Assembly (NCBI GenBank): GCA_039683515.1 | Contig: JBDKRG010000009.1 | Coordinates: 1 to 64,000, forward strand | Direction of reading: 5' to 3' | Source: JAJFUE01 sp039683515 | Lineage (GTDB): Bacteria > Sumerlaeota > Sumerlaeia > MVZB01 | Length of the DNA stretch: 64,000 nt | Program-made: the position numbers and the translations under genes | Shown: in pieces, positions 34,286 to 44,994 of the stretch | Numbering within the stretch: position 1 is the stretch's first letter | Layout of the letters: each line of letters opens with the position of its first letter | The notes under the pieces: generated by a model | Told to the model about the DNA's origin: nothing | Seen by the model: only the letters and a program-made list of their open reading frames with translations | Database searches by the model: none

Positions 34286-34738
34286 CTACCCCAGCTTCGC
34301 CTTCACGCGCTCGCCGACGACCTTGCCGTCGACCGGCTTGCCCAGGCCCTTGAGCTTGCCCATGACCTGCCCCATGACCTTGCCCATCTGTTTCGGATCG
34401 ACCGGTCCGGTTTGAGCGAGGACGGCGTCGATCGCCGCGTCGATCTCGGCCTCGCCGAGCGGCTCGGGCAGGTAGGTCTTGATGAGGTCGGCCTCGGCGC
34501 GTTCCTTGTCGGCGAGGTCGGCGCGACCGGCGGCCGTGAACTGCTCGATCGACTCATGGCGCTGCTTGAGCATGCGCTGCATGACGTCCATCGCCCGCTC
34601 CTCGGTCAGCGCCTGGCCCTTTTCCTTTTCGGCCTTGAGGAACTCGGCCCGGATCAGGCGCAGCGTGTCGACGCGCTTCTGGTCGCGCGCCCCCATCGCC
34701 TCCTTCAAGTCCTGCACGATCTGTTCATTGAGTCCCAT
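34286..34738 (-). CDS. yqeY: YqeY/GatB-domain protein
   Basis: The 150-residue helical protein matches the YqeY family: LKEAMGARDQKRVDTLRLIRAEF at the start, RKQRHESIEQF-like repeat (MLKQRHESIEQFTAAGR) and the tail LKGLGKPVDGKVVGERVKAKL. The family shares the tRNA-binding C-terminal region of GatB but acts outside the amidotransferase; its role is still uncertain. AGGAG lies 8 bases before the ATG. It lies next to tRNA-Leu, with repeats of ATTCATC between them. Confidence 0.93.
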   Translation of the reverse strand: MGLNEQIVQDLKEAMGARDQKRVDTLRLIRAEFLKAEKEKGQALTEERAMDVMQRMLKQRHESIEQFTAAGRADLADKERAEADLIKTYLPEPLGEAEIDAAIDAVLAQTGPVDPKQMGKVMGQVMGKLKGLGKPVDGKVVGERVKAKLG

Positions 34739-34788
34739 TCCGTTTTCTCCTATTCATCATTCCGCATTCATCATTCATCATTTCTTTC

Positions 34789-34873
<85 letters not shown>

Positions 34874-35068
34874 CCGCGATGAAAAACCATCTTAACAGCG
34901 CCGGCGACCCAATCAAGCCCGCATTTTGAACGGTTTGAGACCGTATTGTCAGAGAGCAGAATATATTCTTGATTTCGGGCTCAAAATATACAATATACCT
35001 CCTTACATATACGGCTGTTTTTTCTGGCTAACATCTTGTTTTTGCGTTCAACCCTGAAGGGCGCCACC

Positions 35069-38000
35069 ATGAACGACCCGCATCTGAGATCAGCCAGTCG
35101 TTATGCGATCATGTCCATGATTGCATTGGTTCTGTGGGTGTATCTGACCGAAAAACTCGTCAGCGGCGCCACCCCCCGCATCCTGAATTTGTGTCTGCAC
35201 GACTGGCTTTTTATCTGCTTCGTCCCCGCGCTCATCTTTGTGTTCATCTACTTGTATTCCCGCAAGAGCCGCACGGAACTGGAGGCGCGCCGCAGGGTCG
35301 AGCACGCGCTGCGCAAGAGCGAGGAGCGCTACGAGCTCGCCATGGCCGGCGCCAACGACGGCGTCTACGACTGGGAGCCGCTTACCGGGCATGTTTATTA
35401 TTCCACTCAATACAAGGCGATGCTCGGCTATGCCGACCATGAATTCAATTACAGTTTCGAGGATCTCAAGCAGCTGATCCACCCCGACGACCTCCCGCAA
35501 GTCATGGTGCGCGTGGAGGATTTCCTCGCCGGCCGTTCCGACAAATACGAAACCGAATTCCGCATGCGCCACAAGGACGGCCATTACATCGACGTCCTGT
35601 CGCGGGCGTTCCTCGTGCGCGGCGAAGACGGCCGGCCGCTGCGCGTCGTCGGCACGCACGTCGACATCACCGCGCGCAAGCGCGCCGAGGCGCTCTATCG
35701 CTCGCTGTTTGACAACCTGCGCGAATCGTGCACCTACTGCCGCATGGTCTACGACGACGACGGCCAACCCGTCGACTTCGTCTACCTGGACGTCAACGCG
35801 GCGTTTGTCAAACAGACCGGCATCCGGGACGCAATCGGCAAGCGCGTGACCGAGGCGCTGCCGGCCATCAGGACCTTCACCCCCAACATCATCGACATCG
35901 CGGCCCGCGTCGCGAGCACCGGCAAATCCGAGAAGTTCGAGAGTTACATCGCATCGGCCGACCTGTGGCTTGCGAATTCGATCTATTGCCCGCAAAAGGG
36001 CTGCTTCATCGGCATTTTCGAGGACATCACCGAACGCAAGCGCAGCGAGGAGGCGCTGCGCGAAAGCGAGCAGCGCGTCCGCGCCAAGCTCGACGCCATC
36101 CTCTCGCCGGGCGGCGACATTGCAAGCCTCGAGCTGACCGACATCCTGGACATGCCGGCCCTGCAACTGCTGATGGATCACTTCTTTCAGGTCGCCGGCG
36201 TCCCCGTCGCCCTCGTCGACACGAACGGCAGGGTGCTGGTCGGCGCGGGCTGGCAGGAAATCTGCACCCGCTTCCACCGCGTTCACCCCGAAACGTGCAG
36301 GTTCTGCACGGAAAGCGACCTGGCGCTGGCTTCGGGGATCCCCTACGGGGAATACCGCAGCCACAAGTGCAAGAACAACATGTTCGACATCGCGACCCCG
36401 ATCTGGCTCGGCGAGCGCCAGATCGCCAGCCTGTACGCGGGCCAGTTCTTCTTCGACGACGAACAGGTTGACGAGGAAGTCTTCCACGCGCAGGCCGCGC
36501 GCTACGGCTTCGACGAGCAGTCGTACATCGAAGCGCTCCACGCCGTTCCCCGCCTGTCGCGCGACAGGATCGTCCGGGCGATGGAATTCTTCATGGAACT
36601 GGCCAACATGATCTCGCAGCTCAGCTACAACCGGATCAAGCTGGCCAGGTCGCTCTCCGAGCGCATCACGCTGATGGACTCGCTGCGCGAGCGCGAGGAA
36701 ATCTACAGCGCCATCGTCAACCAGGCCGTCGACGGCATCGCCCTGATCGACACCGACACGCTCCGGTTCATCGAGTTCAACGACGCGACGTGCCAGGCGT
36801 TCGGCTTTTCGCGCGAGGAATTCGCCGCCCTCACGCTCCCCGAGCTCATTACCGACGAACCCCCCGCCGAAGTCAGCGCGCGCATCCGCGAAATCGCAAG
36901 GAACGGCGGGACCCAGTTCGTCGGCAAGCGCCGCCACAAGAGCGGCCGGCTCATGGACATGAACATCTCGGCGCGCGCCATCCGGCTGCGCGGCCGCGAA
37001 TACCTGTCCGTCATGTGGCGCGACATCACCGAGCGCAGAAAGGCCGAGGATGCCCTGCGCGTCAGCGAGCAGCGTTTCCGCGACGTCAGCAACGCCGCCG
37101 GCGAATTCATCTGGGAGATCGACGCGAGCGGGAGCATCGCCTACACCAGCGACCGCGTCGAGGCGGTGCTCGGCTACAAGCCCGAAGACCTGCTCGGCCA
37201 TCCCATTTTCGACTACATGCTCCCCTCGCAGGTCATCATCAACAGTTCGCTCCTGGCCGACCCGATCACGCGCCGATACGGTTTCCGGGATCAGGAGCAA
37301 TGCCTGGTTCACAAGTCCGGGACGCCGGTGTGGGTCAGCGCGGCGGCCGTCCCGATGATCGGTTCGGGCGGCGAAGTCATCGGTTTCCGCGGCACGACGC
37401 TCGACATCACCCAGCGCAAGAACCACGAGCGCGAGATCGAGCGGCTCAACCGCCTCTACGCCACCCTCAGCGAGATGAACAAAACCGTCACGCTTGTCCG
37501 CTCGCGCGAGGAGCTTTTCAGCGAAGTCTGCCGGATCTGTTCCGAGGTCGCCGGGTTCCAGGTGGTATGGATCGGCATCATCGATGAGAACACCAAGCGG
37601 GTGGTTCCGGCCGCCAAGAACGGAATCCGCGCGGAGTATGTGGATACCATTTACGTCTGCGCCGATGAAAGCGTCCCCGAAGGCCGCGGTCCGACGGGGA
37701 CCTGCATCCGGGATGGCCGGCCGTGTATTTTCAACGACATTATCGCGGACCGCCGCTCGACGCCCTGGCACAACGCGATCGGCAAGTTCGGCCTCAATGC
37801 CTGCGCCGCGTTTCCGATCCGGTTACACGGCCAGGTCATCGGGGCGTTCATGGTCTACTCGGACGAGCGCAACGTGTTCCGGGAAAAGGAGGTCGAGCTG
37901 CTCACCGAAGCGGCGTCGGACATCTGTTTCGCGCTCGAGAACATGGAACGCGAGGAACTGAGCCGGAAGGCGGAAGACGCCCTGCGCGACAGCGAGGCCA

Positions 38001-39859
38001 AGTTCCGCTCCTACATCGAGCACTCGCCCATGGCGATCTTCGTGCTCGATTCGAACGGCCGACATGTCGATTCCAATCCCGCCGGCCGGGAACTCCTTGG
38101 CCAGTCCGCCGAATCCATCGCCGACCTCACCATCGCCGACGTCCTCGCCGATAGCGACCGCGAACGGTGTTTCCGTGAGTTCGCGCTTCTTGTCGAGCTC
38201 GGCTACTTCGCGAGCGAATACGAGGTCCGCAGGGGCGACGGCTCGCTGATCTCGATGGCGACGCGCTCGGTCCGGATCTCGCCCGACCGCTTCATCTGCT
38301 TCGCGGTCGACATCACCGACCGCAAGCGCGCCGAGGAGGCGCTGCGCGACAGCGAGGCCCGCTACCGGGGACTCTTCGAAAACAGCCTCGACGGCATCCT
38401 CATGGCCGCCGCCGGCGGCCGGATCATCGCCGCGAACCCGACCGCCTGCGCCATGTTCGGCATGGTCGAGAAGGATCTGTGCTCGGCCAACCGCAACGAC
38501 CTGTTCGAACAGACCGACTCCGACCTGGCCGCGGACCGGCGCGCCGCGCTCGGAAAATCGACCGTCGAGCAGAAGTGCATCCGCCGCGACGGCTCGCGCT
38601 TCCCGGTCGAGACAACCTCGGTCGTGCTCGACTGCGGCGCATGGGAGTTCGTGATGATCCACGACATCACCAACCGCAAACTCGCCGAGGAGGAGCGCCA
38701 GAAACTCCAGGCCCAGCTCCTGCAATCGCAGAAAATGGAGGCCATCGGCCAGCTCGCCGGCGGCGTCGCCCACGACTTCAACAACCTGCTCACCGTGATC
38801 CTCGGCTACAGCGAAATGCTCCTGGCCAAGCTGCCCCGCGACAACCCCAACCGCGCCTATGTCACCGATATTTACAGCTCCGGCGAGCGCGCCGCCGCGC
38901 TCACCCGCCAGCTGCTGGCGTTCAGCCGCAAGCAGATCCTCGCCCCCAAGATCCTCAACATCAACTCGATCATCGCGAACCTCGACAAGATGCTCAACCG
39001 GCTGATCGGCGAGGACATCGTGCTGACGACCTCGCTGGCGGAAAACCTCAACCCCGTCGAGGTCGACCCCACCCAGATCGAGCAGGTCGTCATCAACCTG
39101 GCCGTCAACGCCCGCGACGCCATGCCGACCGGCGGGCGCCTGTATATCGAGACCTGCAACACCCGGCTGGACGAGGCCGACTGCGCGCTGCGCCCCGGAA
39201 CCCGGCCCGGCCCCTGCGTCCTGATCACGATCACCGACACCGGCTGCGGCATGAACGAGGAGGTCAGGTCGAAAGTATTCGAGCCGTTCTTCACGACCAA
39301 GGAGCAGGGCAAGGGAACCGGCCTCGGCCTCGCCACCGTCTTCGGCATCGTCAAGCAAAGTGGCGGCTACATCGACGTCGTCAGCCAACCCGGCGTCGGC
39401 ACGTGCTTCAGGATCTACCTGCCGGCGCTCTCCGGCGAAGCCGCGTCGGCCGAGCAAACCATCGACGACGACGTCACCACCGGCAGCGAAACCATCCTGC
39501 TGGTCGAGGACGAGGACGCCGTCCGCCGCATCGCCCGCCTCGCCCTCGAGACCCACGGCTACCACGTCCTCGAGGCCCCGGACGGCCTGACCGCGGTCCG
39601 GATCGCGTGCCGGCTGTCGACCCGGATCGACCTGCTCGTGACCGATATCGTGATGCCCGAGATGGGCGGCCGCGAACTGGTGGAAAACCTCCGCGGCATC
39701 CGGCCGGGACTCAAGGCGCTGTATATCAGCGGATACACCGACGATGCGATTTTGCGGCACGGCGTCCTCAGCGACAACGCGGCATATCTGCAGAAACCGT
39801 TCCCGCCGGTGGCCCTTGCGCGCCGCGTCCGCCAGATCCTGGACGGCCACAACAACTAG
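35069..39859 (+). CDS. Hybrid histidine kinase with six PAS-like domains, PocR and GAF domains
   Basis: The 1596-residue protein has two membrane segments (residues about 13-27 and 46-63), two PAS-like domains (85-330), a PocR ligand-binding domain (about 340-525) with a Cys-rich core (CRFCTESDLA and HKCKNN), two PAS (540-790), a GAF (795-955), two more PAS (967-1207), a HisKA region with HDFNNLL (His near 1235), a HATPase (DTGCGMN, KGTGLGLA) and a C-terminal receiver with Asp near 1526 (VTDIVMPEMGG). Signals would drive autophosphorylation and transfer to its own receiver; an HPt protein or reverse flow is needed for output. AAGG lies about 9 bases before the ATG at 35069. No cognate regulator is adjacent. 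A short coiled-coil gene follows. Confidence 0.93.
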   Translation: MNDPHLRSASRYAIMSMIALVLWVYLTEKLVSGATPRILNLCLHDWLFICFVPALIFVFIYLYSRKSRTELEARRRVEHALRKSEERYELAMAGANDGVYDWEPLTGHVYYSTQYKAMLGYADHEFNYSFEDLKQLIHPDDLPQVMVRVEDFLAGRSDKYETEFRMRHKDGHYIDVLSRAFLVRGEDGRPLRVVGTHVDITARKRAEALYRSLFDNLRESCTYCRMVYDDDGQPVDFVYLDVNAAFVKQTGIRDAIGKRVTEALPAIRTFTPNIIDIAARVASTGKSEKFESYIASADLWLANSIYCPQKGCFIGIFEDITERKRSEEALRESEQRVRAKLDAILSPGGDIASLELTDILDMPALQLLMDHFFQVAGVPVALVDTNGRVLVGAGWQEICTRFHRVHPETCRFCTESDLALASGIPYGEYRSHKCKNNMFDIATPIWLGERQIASLYAGQFFFDDEQVDEEVFHAQAARYGFDEQSYIEALHAVPRLSRDRIVRAMEFFMELANMISQLSYNRIKLARSLSERITLMDSLREREEIYSAIVNQAVDGIALIDTDTLRFIEFNDATCQAFGFSREEFAALTLPELITDEPPAEVSARIREIARNGGTQFVGKRRHKSGRLMDMNISARAIRLRGREYLSVMWRDITERRKAEDALRVSEQRFRDVSNAAGEFIWEIDASGSIAYTSDRVEAVLGYKPEDLLGHPIFDYMLPSQVIINSSLLADPITRRYGFRDQEQCLVHKSGTPVWVSAAAVPMIGSGGEVIGFRGTTLDITQRKNHEREIERLNRLYATLSEMNKTVTLVRSREELFSEVCRICSEVAGFQVVWIGIIDENTKRVVPAAKNGIRAEYVDTIYVCADESVPEGRGPTGTCIRDGRPCIFNDIIADRRSTPWHNAIGKFGLNACAAFPIRLHGQVIGAFMVYSDERNVFREKEVELLTEAASDICFALENMEREELSRKAEDALRDSEAKFRSYIEHSPMAIFVLDSNGRHVDSNPAGRELLGQSAESIADLTIADVLADSDRERCFREFALLVELGYFASEYEVRRGDGSLISMATRSVRISPDRFICFAVDITDRKRAEEALRDSEARYRGLFENSLDGILMAAAGGRIIAANPTACAMFGMVEKDLCSANRNDLFEQTDSDLAADRRAALGKSTVEQKCIRRDGSRFPVETTSVVLDCGAWEFVMIHDITNRKLAEEERQKLQAQLLQSQKMEAIGQLAGGVAHDFNNLLTVILGYSEMLLAKLPRDNPNRAYVTDIYSSGERAAALTRQLLAFSRKQILAPKILNINSIIANLDKMLNRLIGEDIVLTTSLAENLNPVEVDPTQIEQVVINLAVNARDAMPTGGRLYIETCNTRLDEADCALRPGTRPGPCVLITITDTGCGMNEEVRSKVFEPFFTTKEQGKGTGLGLATVFGIVKQSGGYIDVVSQPGVGTCFRIYLPALSGEAASAEQTIDDDVTTGSETILLVEDEDAVRRIARLALETHGYHVLEAPDGLTAVRIACRLSTRIDLLVTDIVMPEMGGRELVENLRGIRPGLKALYISGYTDDAILRHGVLSDNAAYLQKPFPPVALARRVRQILDGHNN

Positions 39860-39900
<41 letters not shown>

Positions 39901-39990
39901 CTCTCGTGCCGATACCTGTCCCAGAGAAGCTACTCGCATCCCCGAGCGGCGCGGATGACGGGTATGCCCAAGCACGAGGAGGCACAGACC

Positions 39991-40224
39991 ATGTCGACCA
40001 TGACCATCGAGGCGATTCTGGAACGCGTCCAGGAGCTCAAGCACGAGTCCGAGGAGAAGGACGAAGTCATCCGCGACCAGCAGATGCAGATCACGGAACT
40101 CGAACAGAAGCTGACCGACGTCATCGCCCAATACAAGGAACAGTCCGAGCATTTGGCCGAGATCAGCGCCAACGCCAACAAGGCCGACGAACTGGTCGAG
40201 AAACTCAGCGAAGTCCTCGCCTGA
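39991..40224 (+). CDS. Small coiled-coil protein
   Basis: The 77-residue product is almost entirely heptad-type helix: IEAILERVQELKHESEEKDE, QQMQITELEQKL, then ANKADELVEKLSEVL. It resembles no enzyme. GAGGAGG lies 8 bases before the ATG at 39991 and supports a real gene; longer frames through the kinase gene are shadows. It may be a ZapB-like or adaptor-type small coiled coil, but the sequence does not decide this. Confidence 0.72.
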   Translation: MSTMTIEAILERVQELKHESEEKDEVIRDQQMQITELEQKLTDVIAQYKEQSEHLAEISANANKADELVEKLSEVLA

Positions 40225-40225
40225 A

Positions 40226-40348
40226 CAATATCGGATTGCGGATTTCGGATTGCGGAGTGAATTCCTGATTCACTCCGATTCGTTGTTGCCGTCCCATGTT
40301 TGCGTTTGCGGATTTCGATTCCGCAATCCGATAATCCGCAATCCGAAA
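40226..40348. repeat. Head-to-head GATTGCG/CGCAATC repeats
   Basis: GGATTGCGGATTTCGGATTGC (from 40230) faces inverted CCGCAATCCG units (40320-40347), with a second palindrome around GAATTCCTGATTCACTCC. It lies between the convergent coiled-coil gene and glmS and could end transcription both ways. Confidence 0.75.
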
Positions 40349-42181
<1,833 letters not shown>

Positions 42182-42238
42182 GCCATTGGCCTCCTGCCCT
42201 ATCGATCATTATAGCGGTTTCATGCGGTTTTGTCGTCG

Positions 42239-42265
42239 GTAGGCCGGTTTCGCCGAAACCGGCAT
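42239..42265 (+). repeat. 27-bp palindromic module between glmS and the EVE-like gene
   Basis: GTAGGCCGGTTTCG faces CGAAACCGGCAT in the same 27-bp format as the copies at 61524 and 61601. Here no stop codon uses the TAG. It marks the border of the AT-richer insert. Confidence 0.85.
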
Positions 42266-42433
42266 CGCATTTAAACCCCCTAACCGAAAAAATGGGTGTT
42301 GATCACCGAAACTCCACGCCCCATAATTTCATGCGTTGTTGATATTTACCGACGATTTAGCTTGCGAATATTTTTTTTAATTCGAAAAATCCTGTCTACA
42401 TACAACCCGATTAGGGAGAGCGGAGTCGTTTCA

Positions 42434-43537
42434 ATGGCATGTTTCATCGATATTTTTTCGCCAGAAACATACGAGGCATTTGTCAATTCACCGCGTGACC
42501 TGACTGGATTTCGACTACGCCACAAGAAAATGGCCGAAAAAATTCAACCCGGCAATATTTTTGTTTGCTACATCACGAAGTTATCCAGATGGTGCGGCTT
42601 GTATGAAGTCTGCGATGGCCCCTTTATTGATAAAACACCCAGATTTCAGCGCGAGAACGACCCATATGTGGTTCGTTTCCATATCCGCCAGAAAGTCTGG
42701 CTGGAAATTGACAAGTCCATCCCGATACACGATGACAGTATCTGGTCGGGTTTGTCGTTCACACGGGAACTCGACAAAAACTCCATTGCATGGACGGGTA
42801 AATTCAGGTCAAGCCTCACGCGCCTCAACGAGAAGGATGGGGCTTTTCTTTGCAATACTTTGACATCGCAGGCATCAGCGCTCAAAACATACCCGCTTTC
42901 CGAGCAGGATCAAAAGAAACTTGCGACACACACGGTCAACCGCGCCGATAAAACCGTGACCGTCTCCGTCCCGGAAAACGGCGAATCCAGCGAAATTGAA
43001 GAGATCGTTCCTGAAACAGAAAACCGCGAGTCAATTCGCATCCAGGCGCTTATTGCCCGGATCGGCTCTCAAATGGGGCTGTCAATCTGGATCCCGGCTT
43101 CTGACAGAGGGCGTGTTCTCAAAGAATGGAAAAATGATGGCAATCATCTAATTGAGCGATTACCTCTCAACTACGATGAGACGACACTTCGAACAATAGA
43201 GAATATCGATGTGTTATGGCTTCGCGGTCGTTCTATCGTCCGTGCTTTCGAGGTGGAACACACAACATCCATTTACTCCGGCATTCTTAGAATGGCGGAT
43301 CTGCTTGCGCTTCAGCCAAACATGGCTATTAAACTTCACATCGTCGCTCCTGATTCCAAGCGTGAAAAAGTCTTCCAGGAAATCCGCCGCCCGGTTTTCT
43401 CACTTCTTGAGCGAGGGCCATTAGCAGAGACATGTACATATATTTCATATGATAGCTTACATGAATTGGGTAACCAGAAACACTTGCAGCATCTTTCCGA
43501 TTCCGTCCTCGATGAATATGCTGAAGAAGCTGAATAG
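42434..43537 (+). CDS. EVE-like domain fused to a PD-(D/E)xK-like nuclease domain
   Basis: The 367-residue protein has an N-terminal EVE/PUA-like part (FIDIFSPETYEAFVNSPRDL, PGNIFVCYITKLSRWCGLYEVC) and a C-terminal part with IDVLWLRG and AFEVEHTTSIYSGILRMADL (residues about 257-290), a pattern seen in restriction-endonuclease-like proteins. EVE domains read modified bases, so a modification-dependent restriction or defence role is a reasonable inference. GC content is clearly lower and codon use differs from the neighbours, which indicates recent acquisition. GGAG lies about 11 bases before the ATG at 42434; the frame is open to 42296. No methylase or other defence gene is adjacent. Confidence 0.75.
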   Translation: MACFIDIFSPETYEAFVNSPRDLTGFRLRHKKMAEKIQPGNIFVCYITKLSRWCGLYEVCDGPFIDKTPRFQRENDPYVVRFHIRQKVWLEIDKSIPIHDDSIWSGLSFTRELDKNSIAWTGKFRSSLTRLNEKDGAFLCNTLTSQASALKTYPLSEQDQKKLATHTVNRADKTVTVSVPENGESSEIEEIVPETENRESIRIQALIARIGSQMGLSIWIPASDRGRVLKEWKNDGNHLIERLPLNYDETTLRTIENIDVLWLRGRSIVRAFEVEHTTSIYSGILRMADLLALQPNMAIKLHIVAPDSKREKVFQEIRRPVFSLLERGPLAETCTYISYDSLHELGNQKHLQHLSDSVLDEYAEEAE

Positions 43538-43563
43538 TAATAGTACCGGGGAACGTATTGCGT

Positions 43564-44709
43564 CTAGTCTCTTGAAATCAGCCCCTCGACCCGATCCAGC
43601 ATCTTCTGGGCGATGGCGTCCCAGCTCCGGTCGGCGACCCAAGCTTGGGCGGCGGCGAGTTTCCGGGAATCGGGGCTGGGGGGTTCGAGCGATCTTAGAA
43701 TTCTAATGAAATCTTCATTGGAATTGTAAAGCCACGCGCCGTCGGCGTAGAAGCGCTCGATCTCGGGGAGGGCCCGGGCGACGATCGGGACGCCGGCCGC
43801 GGCGTACTCAAGCATCTTCGTCGGATTGATGTGGCGCGTCAGCGGGTTCTCGACGAACGGCAGCAGCGCCGCGTCGAACGCGTGATAATAAGACGGGAGC
43901 GAACCATACGGCCGCGCGCCGATGAAATGCACGTTCGGCACGCCGCGCAGCGCATCGACGTTCTCGACAACCGGGCCGATGAAGACGAAACCCCACTCCG
44001 GCAGCGCGCGCGCCGCCTCGGCGACGAGCGCCTGATCGAGCCGCAAATCGATCATCCCGGCGTAACCGGCGACGTGTTTGTATTTTTCGCGCAAAGCTTT
44101 GAATTCAGGATCGCCGCCTGAAGGCGGGACTACGAACCCGGACTCCGGCGCCGCGAAATGCGCGACGTCGACGCCGCTCAGCAGGCACTCGATTTTACCC
44201 GGCGCCTTGTCTTTCTTGGAATCGTACAGCGCGCCGGTCCCCGCGAACACCCAGTCGGCCCGCGCGAGCAGATCCGCCTCCTCTTCAACAATCCTGGGCG
44301 GCGACCACGGGAACCCCGCGTATTCGTCCATGATGTCGTAGACGAGCAGGTCGTGCCGGACGCTTTCCGCGAGATGCCCCTCATGCGGATTGTAAAGCCA
44401 CAGGACGATTGCGGATTGCGGATTGCGGATTGCGGAATTAAATCTCGAGGCGAGGCGGTTCTTATTGGAATTTCTAATGAAAGAAAGGCGTTCGCCGTTG
44501 ATCAACGTGATCGGCTGGACTTCGATCCCCCGCGCGGGGCGTTCGGCGCGCGCGCGGAAGAAATCGCGAGGGCGATCGATCAGCCAGCGCAGGTAACGCG
44601 ATTCGATCCAAAAAACCTCATGCCCCCGGCGCGCGAACTCGAGCCCCAAGTGATGCGGCCGCTGCCGGATCCCACGCCAAGGGTGAGGAGTGTGGATGAG
44701 GAAAAGCAT
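43564..44709 (-). CDS. GT4-like glycosyltransferase with two in-frame repeat insertions
   Basis: The 381-residue protein has a GT-B fold pattern: LFLIHTPHPWRGIRQRPHHL at the N-terminus and, in the C-terminal half, INPTKMLEYAAAGVPIVARAL, the donor-binding region of GT4 enzymes. It is probably cytoplasmic and adds a sugar in glycan assembly. Residues about 89-101 (NSAIRNPQSAI) are encoded by the GATTGCG repeat at 44405-44442. Residues about 191-200 (VVPPSGGD) come from a CCGCCTGAAGGCGG palindrome at 44115-44128. Both keep the frame. The gene stands alone; its ribosome binding site may lie in the adjacent AT-rich repeats. Confidence 0.85.
   Translation of the reverse strand: MLFLIHTPHPWRGIRQRPHHLGLEFARRGHEVFWIESRYLRWLIDRPRDFFRARAERPARGIEVQPITLINGERLSFIRNSNKNRLASRFNSAIRNPQSAIVLWLYNPHEGHLAESVRHDLLVYDIMDEYAGFPWSPPRIVEEEADLLARADWVFAGTGALYDSKKDKAPGKIECLLSGVDVAHFAAPESGFVVPPSGGDPEFKALREKYKHVAGYAGMIDLRLDQALVAEAARALPEWGFVFIGPVVENVDALRGVPNVHFIGARPYGSLPSYYHAFDAALLPFVENPLTRHINPTKMLEYAAAGVPIVARALPEIERFYADGAWLYNSNEDFIRILRSLEPPSPDSRKLAAAQAWVADRSWDAIAQKMLDRVEGLISRD
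44405..44442. repeat. GATTGCG repeat inside a glycosyltransferase gene
   Basis: Four to five tandem GATTGCG units lie in frame in the coding sequence and encode NSAIRNPQSAI on the minus strand. The same unit occurs between genes at 27500 and 40230 and in another glycosyltransferase gene at 54905. Confidence 0.9.
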
Positions 44710-44710
44710 T

Positions 44711-44812
44711 CAAAATAAATCCTAAATTCTAATATCTAAATTCGAAACAAATTCGAAATCCCAATATCTAAATTCCAAACAAATCCAAAATCACAAATTT
44801 AAAATTCGAAAT
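44711..44812. repeat. AT-rich AATTCGAAA-type repeats
   Basis: Imperfect tandem words AAATTCGAAAC, AAATCCAAAAT and CTAAATTC fill the gap upstream of the GT4 gene. Related words occur at 20770-20850 and 32395-32475. No gene is seen. Confidence 0.8.
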
Positions 44813-44828
44813 GCATTGCAATTCGTTT

Positions 44829-44919
44829 ATTCAGCCGTCCCTTCGGGACTTGGAATTCTGATCCGATCGGATCCCGCCATTATCATGGCGGCTGAAAGCA
44901 TTCGCCCCTTAAAAGGGGC
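44829..44919. repeat. Three-hairpin element, copy B
   Basis: Hairpins GTCCC-TTC-GGGAC, CCGCCAT-TATC-ATGGCGG and GCCCCTT-AA-AAGGGGC; the outer TTCAGCC/GGCTGAA pairing is kept. Compared with copy A (28871-28959) loops and the third stem differ while the fold is kept. Confidence 0.8.
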
Positions 44920-44967
44920 TTTGACATAAAGCCGAAATAACATTGCCGCGTTCGTTCATGGGACCTG

Positions 44968-44994
44968 ATGCCGCCGTCGGCGACGTCGGCCTAC
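44968..44994 (-). repeat. 27-bp palindromic module, identical to the copy at 61601
   Basis: All 27 bases equal those at 61601-61627. CGTCG-G-CGACG is its palindromic centre. The TAG in its GTAGGCC end is the stop codon of the glycosyltransferase gene at 44991. Confidence 0.9.

Noticed and set aside
35090..37771. Long open frame (893 codons) on the minus strand opposite the hybrid kinase
   Set aside because: It lacks recognisable domains and is the expected shadow of a GC-rich gene; the plus-strand product has clear PAS, PocR and GAF motifs.
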